Source: CAZYFH01 sp965249175 | GTDB taxonomy: Bacteria > Acidobacteriota > Vicinamibacteria > Vicinamibacterales > UBA8438 | DNA length: 64,000 bases | Reading direction: 5' to 3' | Assembly: GCA_965249175.1 (NCBI GenBank) | Contig: OZ252227.1 | Coordinates: 930,001-994,000, forward strand | Part shown: one piece after another, positions 63,797 through 64,000 of the stretch | Position numbering within the stretch: position 1 is the stretch's first letter | Layout of the letters: the number at the start of each line of letters is the position of its first letter | Translations under genes and position numbers: made by a program | Notes under the pieces: model-generated | Told to the model about the DNA's origin: nothing | Databases searched by the model: none | What the model saw: only the letters and a program-made list of their open reading frames with translations

Positions 63797-64000
63797 CTAC
63801 CACGGATCACGCGGTAGCCTGCCGAGGACGCCGAGCAACTCGGCCAGGACCATCGCGGTCGCGCCCCAGACGCGCTCTTGCTGTATGGCGAAATACGGCA
63901 CGTGGTAACAGCGGTCGCCTCGCCACCGCGTGCCACGCCGGAGGTTGCGCGGGTCCTGGAGGTCCGTCAGCGGGACCTGTAAGACCCGGCTCACCTCGGC
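63797..64000 (-). CDS. NUDIX hydrolase (CoA pyrophosphatase-like), N-terminus outside window
   Basis: The frame is open to the right edge. EVSRVLQVPLTDLQDPRN, GDRCYHVPYFAIQQERVWGATAMVLAELLGVL is the C-terminal part of NudL-type proteins, with the conserved xPYFxxxxxxVWGxTAxIL pattern. The Nudix box itself lies beyond the window. The family hydrolyses CoA and related pyrophosphates. Gap to parC about 100 bases with no other feature. Confidence 0.72.
   Translation of the reverse strand, partial: AEVSRVLQVPLTDLQDPRNLRRGTRWRGDRCYHVPYFAIQQERVWGATAMVLAELLGVLGRLPRDPW

Overview
The window is GC-rich bacterial chromosome, most likely from an Acidobacteriota member related to the Vicinamibacteria. That placement is inferred from gene content: a DUF4159 exported protein, a DUF6152 protein beside two paralogous secreted proteins with a TGIW/QGMW motif, PQQ-type propellers, a TAXI-TRAP transporter, a topoisomerase IV-type ParE/ParC pair, and REP-like hairpins with the stem GCAGGACT..AGTCCTGC. 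No rRNA, tRNA or CRISPR array was recognised.

Layout. 1-443 holds part of an outer-membrane-like protein. 545-1747 is an IS110 element with a broken transposase. 1.84-2.46 kb is a VapBC pair. 2.46-16.7 kb is mostly intact chromosome on the minus strand: enolase, an enolase-superfamily dehydratase, a YcaQ-type glycosylase, methyltransferases, exported enzymes and membrane proteins. From 27,625 down to 16,864 ten minus-strand genes run head to tail: iron alcohol dehydrogenase, PQQ-like propeller, HemN-like radical SAM enzyme, chorismate-lyase-like protein, FAD halogenase-like enzyme, thioesterase, phenylacetate-CoA-ligase-like enzyme, VOC protein, TAXI receptor and TRAP permease. This looks like an undescribed small-molecule operon that starts from a chorismate-derived aromatic acid and carries its own transporter.

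From about 27.8 to 59.3 kb the window is accessory and heavily rearranged. It contains a decayed ExeA-like ATPase with a SPOR domain, two IS256 elements, three IS91-family copies or remnants, one IS1182-type element with at least two short non-autonomous relatives, two ISL3 elements with perfect 8-bp target duplications, and an IS110 remnant. Host genes broken here include a CPBP protease, an ABC-2 exporter operon, a quinoprotein, a tail-spike-like protein with a peptidase S74 domain, and a HigA antitoxin. Intact islands between them are VapBC-2, acetyl-CoA synthetase, the DUF6152 cluster and a molybdenum hydroxylase pair.

The most distinctive structure is at 55.3-56.4 kb: a mobile gene cassette bounded by two attC-like sites. 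It carries a 299-residue protein with an R-x4-H motif, suggesting a HEPN-type RNase. No integrase is visible, and an IS110 remnant sits directly on the outer attC.

The right end (59.3-63.7 kb) is the parE-parC pair, followed by a partial NUDIX hydrolase. The parE stop codon coincides with the CTAG of an adjacent short IS1182-type element. A diverged 92-bp fragment of a parE-like gene lies 9.7 kb away beside an IS91 derivative. Indels and nonsense codons are confined to mobile and accessory genes while more than 30 chromosomal genes read through cleanly, so the breaks are probably real decay rather than sequencing noise.
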